Source: Lachnospiraceae bacterium MD329 (GTDB lineage: Bacteria; Bacillota; Clostridia; UBA1381). Taken from it: 64,000 bases of DNA. The notes beneath the pieces are model-generated. The model worked only from the letters and a program-made list of their open reading frames with translations, searched no databases and was not told the DNA's origin. Position 1 is the first letter of the stretch. Each line of letters starts with the position of its first letter. This document shows positions 42,206-50,616 of this stretch, piece after piece. The position numbers and the translations under genes are program-made. The stretch spans positions 62,167 to 126,166 of the forward strand of contig VIQV01000022.1 in assembly GCA_010206265.1 (NCBI GenBank). The letters run 5' to 3'.

Positions 42206-44716
42206 ATGAAATTAGTTACAAAGAAATTTGTGTCTTTGTTTGCAGCAATGACAATGTTGTTTTCTGTATGTGGTGTTTTTGCAAATGCTGCATCAAATGC
42301 AGACAGCATAGACGCAGGATATGTATTAGTGTTTGATGAGGCAGCTTCTAATGTCAATCAAGCAGTTGTAAAAGTACAGTTAAAAAATATTGCAGGTCCA
42401 TTTAGCGGTATGAATTTTACACTTCCAGTAGACACAGAGTATGTTGATGTAGAAAAGCTTACAGATGCATCATACGTGTTTGACGCAAATGTAAAGAATG
42501 CTAATGGCGGAGCAAGTTATTCAGAAGGCACAGGAATCAAGATGAATTGTGCGAGCGGTGCTGGATTTGCGCTTGCAAATGCAGATGGTACGGTAGTAAC
42601 AATCACATTACCGTTAAAGAAGGCTATTACTTCATCTATGACATTGACACTTTCAGCAGGAAAGATTACACCGGCGGAAGGAAATAAATATCAAATAGGT
42701 GCAGAAACAACAGAAACAGTTGTTGGTATTACAGCTCCGACAGTAGATGTTCCAAGAGATCCAAGTACACCTCCAAGCACGGTTGATCGTCCGGGTGAAG
42801 AAGAATTGCCGGTAGGTCCAACTCCGATAGAACCGCAGCCGGATACAGGATATAATCTTGTACTTGACAAAGCTAATACAGATTTAACATCAAAGGTTAC
42901 TGTAAAGGTACAGTTAAAGAATATTGCAGGTCCATTCAGTGGTATGAACTTTACACTTCCGGTTGATACAGATGTCATTGATGTAGAAAAGCTTACAGAT
43001 ACATCATATGAGTTTGATGCTAATGTAAAGAATGCTAACGGTGGAGCAAGCTATTCAGAAGGCACAGGAATCAAGATGAATTGTGCAAGTGGAGCAGGAT
43101 TTGCGCTTGCAAATGCAGATGGTACAGTAGTAACAATTACATTACCGTTAAAGAAAGCTATTACTAGCTACATAGATATGACACTTTCAGCAGGAAAGAT
43201 TACACCTGCAGAAGGAAATAAATATCAAATAGGTGCAGAAACAACAGAAACAGTTGTTGGTATTACAGCTCCAATTTTGAGAGTTGATCCAGAAGATTTT
43301 GGAACTAAGCCTGTCGTTAAGAAGACAGCTGCTTTGAAGGATTATACTGATAAAGACGCTGCAACAGCTGCTAAGGCTGTAGAAGATGCAGGTAAGACAA
43401 CATATATGACAGTTGACGTTAAGAAAGACGGCGTAGCTGCAACATATGGTTCAGACTTTATCGCTAAGTATGATGGTAAGGAAATCAAGACTGTTGAAGA
43501 ATATAAAAACATAATTCACGGTTATGTAGCAGACAAGAAAGTTTCAGATGTTATCGCTAAGATGACATTTGAGTTCTATACAGATGGTAAGTTTGCAATT
43601 TCAACTACAGTAAATGCTGCAGAAGATGAAATTCAGTTAGTACCTCCTGTAGAAGATAAGGAAGTTGGCGGCGGCAATGAGCCGGAGCCTCCAAAGCCAT
43701 CAGAGCCTAAGTTTAAAGCAAACTTCAATCCATCAAGACCTGATGTTGGTGACACTGTAGTAGTTACAGCTGAAATTTCAGACGCTACAGATGTAACAAT
43801 TACATTTGACGAGGCTGCTTTCAAGGCTGATACAGATTCAGCTAACCTTGTATCTTACCTTGGTATCTATCCTAAGAAGGATGTAGATAACTCAACAGAG
43901 GATGATACAAAGTATCTTGAAAACACTTGGGAATTCAAGGCTATGGCTGCAGGTGAACTGACAGTTCCGTTCAAGGTTTCTTATACAAAGGTATCTGACG
44001 GTACAAAGGTTACAGACGAAGTTCAGAAAGCAACTGTTAAAATCAGCGAAGTAGATAACAACAATGGCGGTAACGGCGGCTCAGGCAGCGGAGATAAGGA
44101 TAATGGCAATAATAGTGGCGGTGGCGCTATAGCTCCTCCTGCAAACGGTGGTGTAAATGGTGGTCTATTCACATCATTCTCTGACTTAGATCAGGCTGAA
44201 TGGGCTAAGCAGGCTATAATGGTACTTTCAGTTAAGGGTATAGTTTCAGGTTACGGCGACGGTACATTCAACCCGAACGGTAACATCACAAGAGCAGAAT
44301 ACTGCCAGATTCTTATCGGCGCAATCGGTAAGACAAACTTAGCTGCAGACGTTCTATTCAATGATGTACCTTCAGAGGCTTGGTACTATCACGCAGTATC
44401 AGTAGCTAACTCACTTGGTATTGTATCAGGTTACGGCGATGGTAACTTCGGTCCGAACGACTTGATTACAAGACAGGATATGGCTCTTATGACATATAAG
44501 GCTGCTCAGGTAATGAACAAAGATGTATCTTCTGTAAGAACAATGTCATTTGCTGACGCTGGTTCAATTGCTGAATATGCTGCAACAGCTGTTCAGACAC
44601 TTGCAGACGCAGGTATCATCAATGGTGTATCTGATACAGAGTTTGCTCCGGTAGCTAACGCTACAAGAGCTCAGGCTGCTAAGATTCTTTACGATACATT
44701 TGTAAAGGTTAACTAA
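42206..44716 (+). CDS. SLH-anchored surface protein with duplicated cohesin-like modules
   Basis: 836 residues. Signal peptide (~27). Two beta-sandwich modules at ~35-180 and ~215-360 resemble cohesins (VVKVQLKNIAGPFSGMNFTL ... GTVVTITLPLKKAI) and are nearly identical. A Pro-rich linker of ~35 residues separates them. Then an unknown Lys-rich domain (~370-480), a further Ig-like module (~505-610), a Gly/Asn-rich linker and three SLH domains (~655-836) that bind the wall polymer. Together with the preceding dockerin-like protein this has the plan of a small anchoring scaffold. Codons are unusually uniform (GCT/GCA/AAG/ACA), as in abundant surface proteins. Confidence 0.82.
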   Translation: MKLVTKKFVSLFAAMTMLFSVCGVFANAASNADSIDAGYVLVFDEAASNVNQAVVKVQLKNIAGPFSGMNFTLPVDTEYVDVEKLTDASYVFDANVKNANGGASYSEGTGIKMNCASGAGFALANADGTVVTITLPLKKAITSSMTLTLSAGKITPAEGNKYQIGAETTETVVGITAPTVDVPRDPSTPPSTVDRPGEEELPVGPTPIEPQPDTGYNLVLDKANTDLTSKVTVKVQLKNIAGPFSGMNFTLPVDTDVIDVEKLTDTSYEFDANVKNANGGASYSEGTGIKMNCASGAGFALANADGTVVTITLPLKKAITSYIDMTLSAGKITPAEGNKYQIGAETTETVVGITAPILRVDPEDFGTKPVVKKTAALKDYTDKDAATAAKAVEDAGKTTYMTVDVKKDGVAATYGSDFIAKYDGKEIKTVEEYKNIIHGYVADKKVSDVIAKMTFEFYTDGKFAISTTVNAAEDEIQLVPPVEDKEVGGGNEPEPPKPSEPKFKANFNPSRPDVGDTVVVTAEISDATDVTITFDEAAFKADTDSANLVSYLGIYPKKDVDNSTEDDTKYLENTWEFKAMAAGELTVPFKVSYTKVSDGTKVTDEVQKATVKISEVDNNNGGNGGSGSGDKDNGNNSGGGAIAPPANGGVNGGLFTSFSDLDQAEWAKQAIMVLSVKGIVSGYGDGTFNPNGNITRAEYCQILIGAIGKTNLAADVLFNDVPSEAWYYHAVSVANSLGIVSGYGDGNFGPNDLITRQDMALMTYKAAQVMNKDVSSVRTMSFADAGSIAEYAATAVQTLADAGIINGVSDTEFAPVANATRAQAAKILYDTFVKVN
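42368..42738 (+). repeat. Cohesin-like module, copy 1 (direct repeat)
   Basis: 371 bases matching 42902-43272 without gaps. By hand count ~40 differences (about 89 % identity), many of them synonymous, with a cluster of changes near 42635-42650. Confidence 0.9.
42902..43272 (+). repeat. Cohesin-like module, copy 2 (direct repeat)
   Basis: Second copy of the in-frame duplication described at 42368. The start-to-start distance is 534 bases. Confidence 0.9.
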
Positions 44717-44735
44717 TTTAAATATTAGTAAATAT

Positions 44736-44766
44736 AAGAACAGTCCCTCGGGACTGTTCTTTTTTA
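44736..44766 (+). terminator. Terminator after the cohesin-like gene
   Basis: AAGAACAGTCCC/GGGACTGTTCTT with a very short loop, then six T residues. Confidence 0.93.
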
Positions 44767-44838
44767 TGTCTGATATTAAATTAAAAAGTGATAGGATAAA
44801 GGACAGATGTAATATTATTTAAAAATTCCAATAAACAA

Positions 44839-44867
44839 TTGCAATTCAGTGATTTTTTTGTTATAAT
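44839..44867 (+). promoter_or_regulatory. Promoter of ung
   Basis: TTGCAA, 17 bases, TATAAT. Confidence 0.82.
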
Positions 44868-44895
44868 ATACATATATAGCAAAGGGGGCACACAG

Positions 44896-45570
44896 ATGGT
44901 TAACATAGGGAACGACTGGGACAATATTTTAGATGGTGAATTTGACAAGGAATACTATAAAAAATTGCGTGCCTTTTTGAAAGCGGAATATTCAACACAT
45001 AATATCCATCCTGATATGTATGACATTTTTAATGCGTTAAAATGGACGTCATATGCAGATACAAAGGTGGTTATACTTGGTCAGGACCCTTACCACGAGG
45101 TGGGTCAGGCACACGGGCTTGCATTTTCCGTACAGCGTGGGGTTAAGATTCCTCCGTCGCTGCTTAATATGTATAAGGAACTTCAAGATGAACTTGGTTT
45201 ATATATACCGAATAACGGCTATCTGGAAAAATGGGCGCGTCAGGGAGTATTGCTTTTAAACTCTTCTTTGACTGTTCGTGACGGAATGGCAAATTCTCAT
45301 CGTAATAAGGGTTGGGAAATATTTACTGACCGTGTTGTAGAGTTGCTTAATTTAAGAGAAGAACCTGTAATCTTTATGCTTTGGGGCAATAACGCTAAAG
45401 AAAAGATAAAAGTAATTACAGGTACACATCATAAAATTTTGACGGCGGCTCATCCAAGTCCGTTGTCGGCAAGCCGGGGATTTTTCGGCTGCGGTCACTT
45501 CAAAACGGCAAACCGTTTATTAAAGGAAATGGGTAAGAAGCCGATTGACTGGCAGATAGAAAATATTTAG
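44896..45570 (+). CDS. ung: Uracil-DNA glycosylase (family 1)
   Basis: 224 residues. Removes uracil from DNA after cytosine deamination or dUTP incorporation. Catalytic water-activating Asp in [21 protein letters not shown] and the leucine-loop motif [17 protein letters not shown] are intact. The frame opens at 44839, upstream of the promoter -10, and the ATG at 44896 follows AAAGGGGG by 9 bases. It heads a run of housekeeping genes through uppP. Confidence 0.98.
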   Translation: MVNIGNDWDNILDGEFDKEYYKKLRAFLKAEYSTHNIHPDMYDIFNALKWTSYADTKVVILGQDPYHEVGQAHGLAFSVQRGVKIPPSLLNMYKELQDELGLYIPNNGYLEKWARQGVLLLNSSLTVRDGMANSHRNKGWEIFTDRVVELLNLREEPVIFMLWGNNAKEKIKVITGTHHKILTAAHPSPLSASRGFFGCGHFKTANRLLKEMGKKPIDWQIENI

Positions 45571-45616
45571 AAGTATATAGTTAAAAATGCAGTAATACTT
45601 ATGAAAGAGCTATGAT

Positions 45617-46204
45617 ATGACGATTTTTGGAATTACGGGCGGCAGCGGCAGCGGTAAAACACTGGCAAGCAGTATGTTTGCCGAATTGGGCGTTGAGATT
45701 ATTGATGCAGACGCTGTATCGCGTGAGGTTACAAATAAAGGTTCAAAATGTCTTAATGAACTTGTTGAATATTTTGGAAATGAGATTTTACAGACTGACG
45801 GTACACTGAACCGCAGGCATCTTGCTTCAATAGCTTTTTCAGACGTGGAAAAGACAAAAATGCTGAATACCATAACGCATAAGTATATTAAAGATAAAGT
45901 ATCTGATATTATAGCAAATTCAACTGCGGAACTTGCCGCAATTGACGGCGCAGTTATCATAGGAAGTATTTTTGAACAGGACTGTGAATTTATTGTTTCG
46001 GTTATTGCAGACAGAGATATAAGAGCTGAACGAATTAAGGAACGTGACAAGCTGACGGACTTTCAGGTTGCACAGCGTCTTGATGCTCAGCCGAACGAGG
46101 AGTTTTACAGGTCACATTCACGTTATATAATTCAAAATAACGGAACAGAACAGGAATTAAAAAAGCAGGTAGCGGACGTATATAGTAGAATAAAAGAGGT
46201 ATAA
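45617..46204 (+). CDS. coaE: Dephospho-CoA kinase
   Basis: 195 residues. Last step of coenzyme A synthesis, phosphorylating the 3'-OH of dephospho-CoA. P-loop GITGGSGSGKTLAS, the DADAVSREV motif, and the LID region (ADRDIRAERIKERDKLTDFQVAQRLDAQ) are all present. The usual HPLV/I segment is replaced by IGSIFEQDC around residues 115-123, a small departure. It lies 3 bases from the next gene. Confidence 0.93.
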   Translation: MTIFGITGGSGSGKTLASSMFAELGVEIIDADAVSREVTNKGSKCLNELVEYFGNEILQTDGTLNRRHLASIAFSDVEKTKMLNTITHKYIKDKVSDIIANSTAELAAIDGAVIIGSIFEQDCEFIVSVIADRDIRAERIKERDKLTDFQVAQRLDAQPNEEFYRSHSRYIIQNNGTEQELKKQVADVYSRIKEV

Positions 46205-46206
46205 TT

Positions 46207-46752
46207 TTGAGTAAAATTTTTAAAGCTGTTTTAGCTCTTGTAGCGATAGCAGTCGCTATTTTGGGAGTAATCGGCGGTATTGAAACGAGCCAGAGGGTGA
46301 AATATCCTGTCGCATACGCTGATTTTATTGTTAAATATTCAACGGAAAATGACTTAGACCCGTTTTTGGTTATGGCAGTAATAAAAGCTGAGAGTAATTT
46401 CGTGCCTGAGGCACATTCTGGCATTGCAGGCGGATTAATGCAGTTGACGGAAGAAACTGCCGAATGGAATGCAAACGATATGAATTATAAGGGCAGTTAT
46501 GACTATATGGACCCTGAAACGAATATTATGTTCGGCTGTCATTATCTGAGGCACTTAATTGATATATATGGTAATATTGATACGGTACTTGCCGCTTATA
46601 ACGGAGGTATGGGCAATGTTGACAGCTGGCTGAAAAATCCTGAATATAGTGACGACGGTACGTCGCTTAAATATATCCCGTTTCCTGAAACCCGTAATTA
46701 TGTTGTAAGGGTAAATGAGAATTGGGAGCATTATAAAAATATGGCAGAATAA
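46207..46752 (+). CDS. Lytic transglycosylase (SLT domain)
   Basis: 181 residues from a TTG with AAAGAGGT 6 bases upstream. N-terminal membrane anchor (VLALVAIAVAILGVIGGI), then the SLT/goose-lysozyme-like domain: catalytic Glu in VIKAESNFVPEAHS, GGLMQLTEETAEW, and AAYNGGMGNVDSWL. It cuts the MurNAc-GlcNAc bond of peptidoglycan to 1,6-anhydro ends outside the membrane. CoaE and this gene are commonly adjacent in Clostridia. Confidence 0.95.
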   Translation: MSKIFKAVLALVAIAVAILGVIGGIETSQRVKYPVAYADFIVKYSTENDLDPFLVMAVIKAESNFVPEAHSGIAGGLMQLTEETAEWNANDMNYKGSYDYMDPETNIMFGCHYLRHLIDIYGNIDTVLAAYNGGMGNVDSWLKNPEYSDDGTSLKYIPFPETRNYVVRVNENWEHYKNMAE

Positions 46753-46771
46753 AAAGGAGAGGAGAATTGGT

Positions 46772-47395
46772 ATGTCACTAATTATTACAATCGGAAGGCA
46801 GTTTGGAAGCGGAGGCAGAGATGTTGGCGAGAAGGTTGCGGAGTATTTTAATATTCCGTTTTACGATAAAGAACTGGTTGAAATGGCTGCGCAGAAAAGC
46901 AATATGAGCAAGGAGGCATTGCGTGAAGTAGATGAACACGCGACGAACAGTTTCTTATATTCGCTTGCGTCGGGTAACTATTCAATGCGCGGTATAAACG
47001 CGCCGATTTATTACGAAATGCCGATTAATGATAAATTATTTATTGCTCAGGCAGAAATTATTAAAGAGGTTGCAAAGAAGGGTTCGTGTGTAATTGTAGG
47101 ACGGTGCGCCGATTATGTGCTTGATGGTGAAAATGTTGATTTAGTAAATGTTTTCATTTACGGCGGTGTGGATTACAGGGCAAAGCGCGTTATGCAGGCT
47201 TTGGATATAACGCAGTCAAAAGCGCGTGACAAGGTGATTAAAACCGACAAACAACGCCGTACTTATTATGACTACTACACAAACAGAGATTGGGGACTTA
47301 TGTCCAACTATGATTTATGCGTTAATGCTGAAAAATTTGGTATTGAAGGCGCGGCGCAACTTATTATTAACAGCGTAAAATCAAAGTTGAGATAG
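46772..47395 (+). CDS. Cytidylate-kinase-like protein (Cytidylate_kin2)
   Basis: 207 residues. Begins LIITIGRQFGSGGRDVGEKVA, a P-loop variant (GxxxSGGR) used by the PF13189 family instead of GxxxxGKS/T. Then YDKELVEMAAQKSNMS and CVIVGRCADYVL. It resembles nucleoside-monophosphate kinases but its substrate is not known; it is distinct from the true CMK. GGAGAGGAG precedes the ATG at 46772. The frame opening at 46715 overlaps the preceding gene and is not used. Confidence 0.9.
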   Translation: MSLIITIGRQFGSGGRDVGEKVAEYFNIPFYDKELVEMAAQKSNMSKEALREVDEHATNSFLYSLASGNYSMRGINAPIYYEMPINDKLFIAQAEIIKEVAKKGSCVIVGRCADYVLDGENVDLVNVFIYGGVDYRAKRVMQALDITQSKARDKVIKTDKQRRTYYDYYTNRDWGLMSNYDLCVNAEKFGIEGAAQLIINSVKSKLR

Positions 47396-47407
47396 GAGTT
47401 GTTGCAA

Positions 47408-48247
47408 TTGTTTTTGAATATTCTTAATGCGATAGTGTTTGGGGTTGTTCAGGGTATTACAGAATGGCTCCCGATAAGCAGTACGGGACATATGATTTTG
47501 CTTGACCAGTTTATCAGGCTTGGTCACGATAAGGCTTTTAAGGATTTGTTTTTTGTCGTGATTCAGTTTGGTTCGATTTTGGCAGTGGTAACTTTGTATT
47601 TCCGTAAATTAAACCCGTTTTCGCCGTCAAAATCAGCAATAGAAAAACGTGACACTTGGACTATGTGGGGTAAGGTACTTGTAGGGTGCATACCTGCGGC
47701 AGTTATCGGCTTACTGTTTGACAAGCTGATTATGGAAAAGACATATAACTGGTATGTTGTTGCAGCGGCTCTCATTATCTACGGAATTCTGTTTATTGTG
47801 ATAGAGAGCAGGAATAAAACACCTAAAATTAATGCGATAAGTGAAATGTCGTACAGAATGGCGGCGGCTATCGGTATATTTCAGGTGTTGGCAATGATTC
47901 CGGGTACATCACGCAGCGGTTCTACCATTTTAGGCGCGGTAATACTGGGTGCAGGCAGAAATGTGGCGGCTGAATTTTCTTTCTTTCTTGCCGTTCCTGT
48001 AATGCTTGGTGCAAGCGCGTTAGAAATACTGAAATATTTTATGGAGTTTGGTCTGTTCAGCGGTGAACAGTGGATTACGCTGCTTGTAGGAATGATTGTG
48101 GCATATGTTGTTTCAATATTTGCAATAAGATTTCTTATGGATTATATCAGACGTCACGATTTTAAGGCGTTTGGCTATTACAGAATTATTCTCGGTATTA
48201 TTGTGATATTGTATTTCACGATTTCACACGCAGCAGTTGTAGGATAA
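47408..48247 (+). CDS. uppP: Undecaprenyl-diphosphatase UppP (BacA family)
   Basis: 279 residues, about eight membrane helices. Recycles undecaprenyl pyrophosphate to the monophosphate carrier for wall synthesis; overproduction gives bacitracin resistance in known hosts. Signatures: GITEWLPISSTGHMILLDQF (catalytic Glu/His region) and PGTSRSGSTILGAVILG (P-loop-like). TTG codons at 47399, 47402 and 47408 all fit the frame. AGGAG at 47394-47398 gives the best spacing to 47408. Confidence 0.96.
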   Translation: MFLNILNAIVFGVVQGITEWLPISSTGHMILLDQFIRLGHDKAFKDLFFVVIQFGSILAVVTLYFRKLNPFSPSKSAIEKRDTWTMWGKVLVGCIPAAVIGLLFDKLIMEKTYNWYVVAAALIIYGILFIVIESRNKTPKINAISEMSYRMAAAIGIFQVLAMIPGTSRSGSTILGAVILGAGRNVAAEFSFFLAVPVMLGASALEILKYFMEFGLFSGEQWITLLVGMIVAYVVSIFAIRFLMDYIRRHDFKAFGYYRIILGIIVILYFTISHAAVVG

Positions 48248-48277
48248 AAAAAGACAGCTCATTGAGCTGTCTTTTTA
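48246..48277. terminator. Bidirectional terminator after uppP
   Basis: AAAAAGACAGCTCA/TGAGCTGTCTTTTT, shared with the convergent DUF4363 gene. Confidence 0.9.
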
Positions 48278-48655
48278 TAATACATTTTCCAGTTTCATTT
48301 TATAATTTTGAGGCAGGTGCTCAAACAGAAAATCAAGTACACGGCAGTTTGAAAGTGCGTCGGTTTTTTCTTCGCCCTCAACATATGAGTACAGTTCTGA
48401 AATATTCATTTCGATTTTATCAATATCTTCGTGATTGCCTGTGGCGGCAAGGACTGCGTGATGTCTGTCAAGATAGTCAATCAGTTCATTAACGTACTCT
48501 GCGGCGGTATTATATTGTTCATCATTAATTGCCTCAATAACCTTGTCGTTAATCTCGCCCAGCTCGCGTGATACGGAATCCATATGCTTTGTGTATGCCA
48601 TACTTCCGGTAAGAATCAAAACGGCAATAAATGCCGATATTACAACACCTTTCAT
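48275..48655 (-). CDS. DUF4363 protein
   Basis: 126 residues. One N-terminal hydrophobic helix (VVISAFIAVLILTGSMAY), then a helical extracellular part typical of DUF4363 (LGEINDKVIEAINDEQYNTAAEYVNELIDYLDRH). Function unknown. The start overlaps the end of the DUF421 gene, the usual partner of DUF4363 in Clostridia and Bacilli. Confidence 0.85.
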   Translation of the reverse strand: MKGVVISAFIAVLILTGSMAYTKHMDSVSRELGEINDKVIEAINDEQYNTAAEYVNELIDYLDRHHAVLAATGNHEDIDKIEMNISELYSYVEGEEKTDALSNCRVLDFLFEHLPQNYKMKLENVL

Positions 48656-49338
48656 TTCATAGCTCTCCTCTTTAGCTGTATAAACAATTCGCCTTCCGCG
48701 TCAAGCGATGCTATAAAAATATCTTTTATTCTGTTTATACTGCGTTTTTTCATTTCTGATTCAAACCACTTAATATCTTTTCCTGACCTTTCAAGTTCGC
48801 GCTTGTCAAGCACACCGTCCGATACAATGGTACAGGGCAGACCGTCGTGACGAAGGTTTTTTAATGCGAGGTCTTCGGTTGTTGCCGTGCGTGCACTGTC
48901 TTTCGGTATTATGCTCAATTTTCCGCTTGTCTCAATAACAGCGACCTGAACATCTGAAACGTCGTGACAGCTGTTGAGGCGCAGTTCTTCAAGCAGATCG
49001 TTTATGTTGAAGCGCAGTCTTGCAAGCTCGCGTTCGTCAATCTGCCCGTCATATATAATAATACTTGCCTCGCCGCTTAGAAGTTTGCGCATACGCTTAC
49101 TTTTAAGGCTTAAATACGACATCATTACTTCTGCTATAATCAATGTCATAACAGGCAGTATTCCTGATATAAGAGGTATGTCAATCGCCTGCATAGGCAC
49201 TGAGGCGAGGTCTGAAATCATTATAGCAACAACAAGCTCAGAAGGCTGTAATTCTCCGAGCTGACGTTTGCCCATTATACGCATTGCTATTATAACTATG
49301 ATATATAAAATCAGTGTTCTTACTACGAGTATAAGCAT
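48652..49338 (-). CDS. DUF421 (YetF-like) membrane protein
   Basis: 228 residues. Three membrane helices (MLILVVRTLILYIIVIIAM onward) and a cytosolic domain with the family's RQLGELQPSELVVAIMISDLAS and LLSGEASIIIYDGQIDERELARLRFNINDLLEELR. YetF homologues are linked to spore-germinant receptor placement or general envelope roles, but function is not settled. The frame opens at 49362; GGAGGT precedes the ATG at 49338. Confidence 0.92.
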   Translation of the reverse strand: MLILVVRTLILYIIVIIAMRIMGKRQLGELQPSELVVAIMISDLASVPMQAIDIPLISGILPVMTLIIAEVMMSYLSLKSKRMRKLLSGEASIIIYDGQIDERELARLRFNINDLLEELRLNSCHDVSDVQVAVIETSGKLSIIPKDSARTATTEDLALKNLRHDGLPCTIVSDGVLDKRELERSGKDIKWFESEMKKRSINRIKDIFIASLDAEGELFIQLKRRAMK

Positions 49339-49395
49339 AAAGTTACCTCCGTTTTTTCTCAAATCTTAGTATTTCACGACAGTGAATTTTTATGT

Positions 49396-49424
49396 ATCAC
49401 TTTACTTTCACAAACTAAAGTGAT
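49396..49424. promoter_or_regulatory. Operator-like palindrome of the TrpR-like gene
   Basis: ATCACTTTA (49396-49404) and TAAAGTGAT (49416-49424), perfect 9-base inverted arms 11 bases apart. They cover the -35 and spacer and reach the first base of the -10. Confidence 0.65.
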
Positions 49425-49429
49425 ATAAT
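49401..49429 (+). promoter_or_regulatory. Promoter of yerC
   Basis: TTTACT, 17 bases, TATAAT. Almost entirely inside the palindrome. Confidence 0.75.
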
Positions 49430-49486
49430 ATTAAAGATATAAAACTTATGCAAAAATGTTGTTCTACAAAGTAAGGAGAATGTTTG

Positions 49487-49780
49487 ATGAAAGAAATTAA
49501 CGATAAAAGTATGGACGTGCTGTTTAACGCAGTGTTGCAGTTACAGACCAAGGAGGAATGTACTAAATTTTTTGCGGACTTATGTACTATTTCCGAGTTA
49601 AAGTCTATGAGTCAGCGTATGGAGGTTGCACTTATGCTCAGAGATAAAAATGTATATACCGATATTGCCGCTAAGACGGGCGCTTCAACCGCTACCATAA
49701 GCCGTGTGAACAGGTGTATAAACTATGGTGCGGGAGGGTATAATCTAATACTTGACCGAATGGAGAAGGGGAAGATATGA
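49487..49780 (+). CDS. yerC: TrpR-like protein YerC/YecD
   Basis: 97 residues, all helical. LFNAVLQLQTKEECTKFFADLCTISELKSMSQRMEVALML and the HTH segment YTDIAAKTGASTATISRVNRCINYGAGGY match the YerC family, relatives of the trp repressor. The regulated genes are not known in general. The ATG at 49487 follows AAGGAG by 8 bases. Its own promoter is covered by a perfect palindrome, pointing to autoregulation. It overlaps the methyltransferase gene (ATGA). Confidence 0.92.
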   Translation: MKEINDKSMDVLFNAVLQLQTKEECTKFFADLCTISELKSMSQRMEVALMLRDKNVYTDIAAKTGASTATISRVNRCINYGAGGYNLILDRMEKGKI

Positions 49781-50514
49781 ATACCTATTCAGATATGGCT
49801 CAGGTCTATGACGCATTTATGCACAAGGACATAGACTATGAAAAATGGGCGGACTATATCGAAAATCTGTTTGACCTGTACGACGTAAATCCTCAGCTTG
49901 TATGTGATTTGGCGTGCGGTACGGGAAATATGACAATTCCGCTTGCTCGGCGAGGTTATGATATGACAGGTGTTGATATTTCGGAGGAAATGCTGAATGT
50001 CGCTCGTGATAAAGCTGACGGACTTGATATTTTGTTCCTCAATCAAAACATAACAGACCTTGATTTGTACGGCACAATGGGCGCGTTTATTTGTATGATT
50101 GACGGTCTTAATTATGTCCTGCCGCCCAAGAGTCTTTTAAAGCTTTTCAAGCGTATAAAAACCTGTTTTATAGACGACGGCGGATTGTTTATTTTTGATA
50201 TAAGCACAGAGTATAAGCTGAAAAATATAATCGGTTCAAATACGTTTATTCACGGTGGTAAAAAGATATTTTACGCGTGGCAGAACAGGTATTTTGAAAA
50301 GAAAAAGCTTTCCGATATGTTCCTTACATTTTTTATAGAGAAAAACGGAACGTATTCACGTTTTGAGGAACGTCATCTGCAGCGCGCTCACGGTGAAAAC
50401 GAACTTCGTGCACTGTTAAAACAGGCAGGCTTTACAACTGTTGATACATATGACGAGCTTACATTTTCAAAGCCGCGCGAAGAAAGCGGACGTATTGTGT
50501 TCGTGTGCCGTTAA
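49777..50514 (+). CDS. SAM-dependent class I methyltransferase
   Basis: 245 residues. N-terminal YSDMAQVYDAFMHKDIDYEKWADYI, motif I VCDLACGTGNMTIPLARRG, the acidic loop MTGVDISEEMLNVARDKA and motif IV FICMIDGLNYVL. It belongs to the broad UbiE/Methyltransf_25 group; the substrate is unknown. Translation is coupled to yerC by the ATGA overlap. An imperfect terminator follows. Confidence 0.9.
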   Translation: MNTYSDMAQVYDAFMHKDIDYEKWADYIENLFDLYDVNPQLVCDLACGTGNMTIPLARRGYDMTGVDISEEMLNVARDKADGLDILFLNQNITDLDLYGTMGAFICMIDGLNYVLPPKSLLKLFKRIKTCFIDDGGLFIFDISTEYKLKNIIGSNTFIHGGKKIFYAWQNRYFEKKKLSDMFLTFFIEKNGTYSRFEERHLQRAHGENELRALLKQAGFTTVDTYDELTFSKPREESGRIVFVCR

Positions 50515-50516
50515 AA

Positions 50517-50551
50517 CAAGGAAATTTATAGGTTTTTCCTTGATTTTTCTG
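50517..50551 (+). terminator. Probable terminator upstream of gyrA
   Basis: CAAGGAAA/TTTCCTTG, an 8-bp stem followed by ATTTTT. It overlaps the -35 of the gyrA promoter. Confidence 0.6.
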
Positions 50552-50568
50552 CCGTTTTGTGGTAAAAT
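50540..50568 (+). promoter_or_regulatory. Promoter of gyrA
   Basis: TTGATT, 17 bases, TAAAAT. Confidence 0.65.
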
Positions 50569-50616
50569 AATTAAGATAGATAAAAATAACAAATCCGTTA
50601 AACTTAGGAGGAAAAT

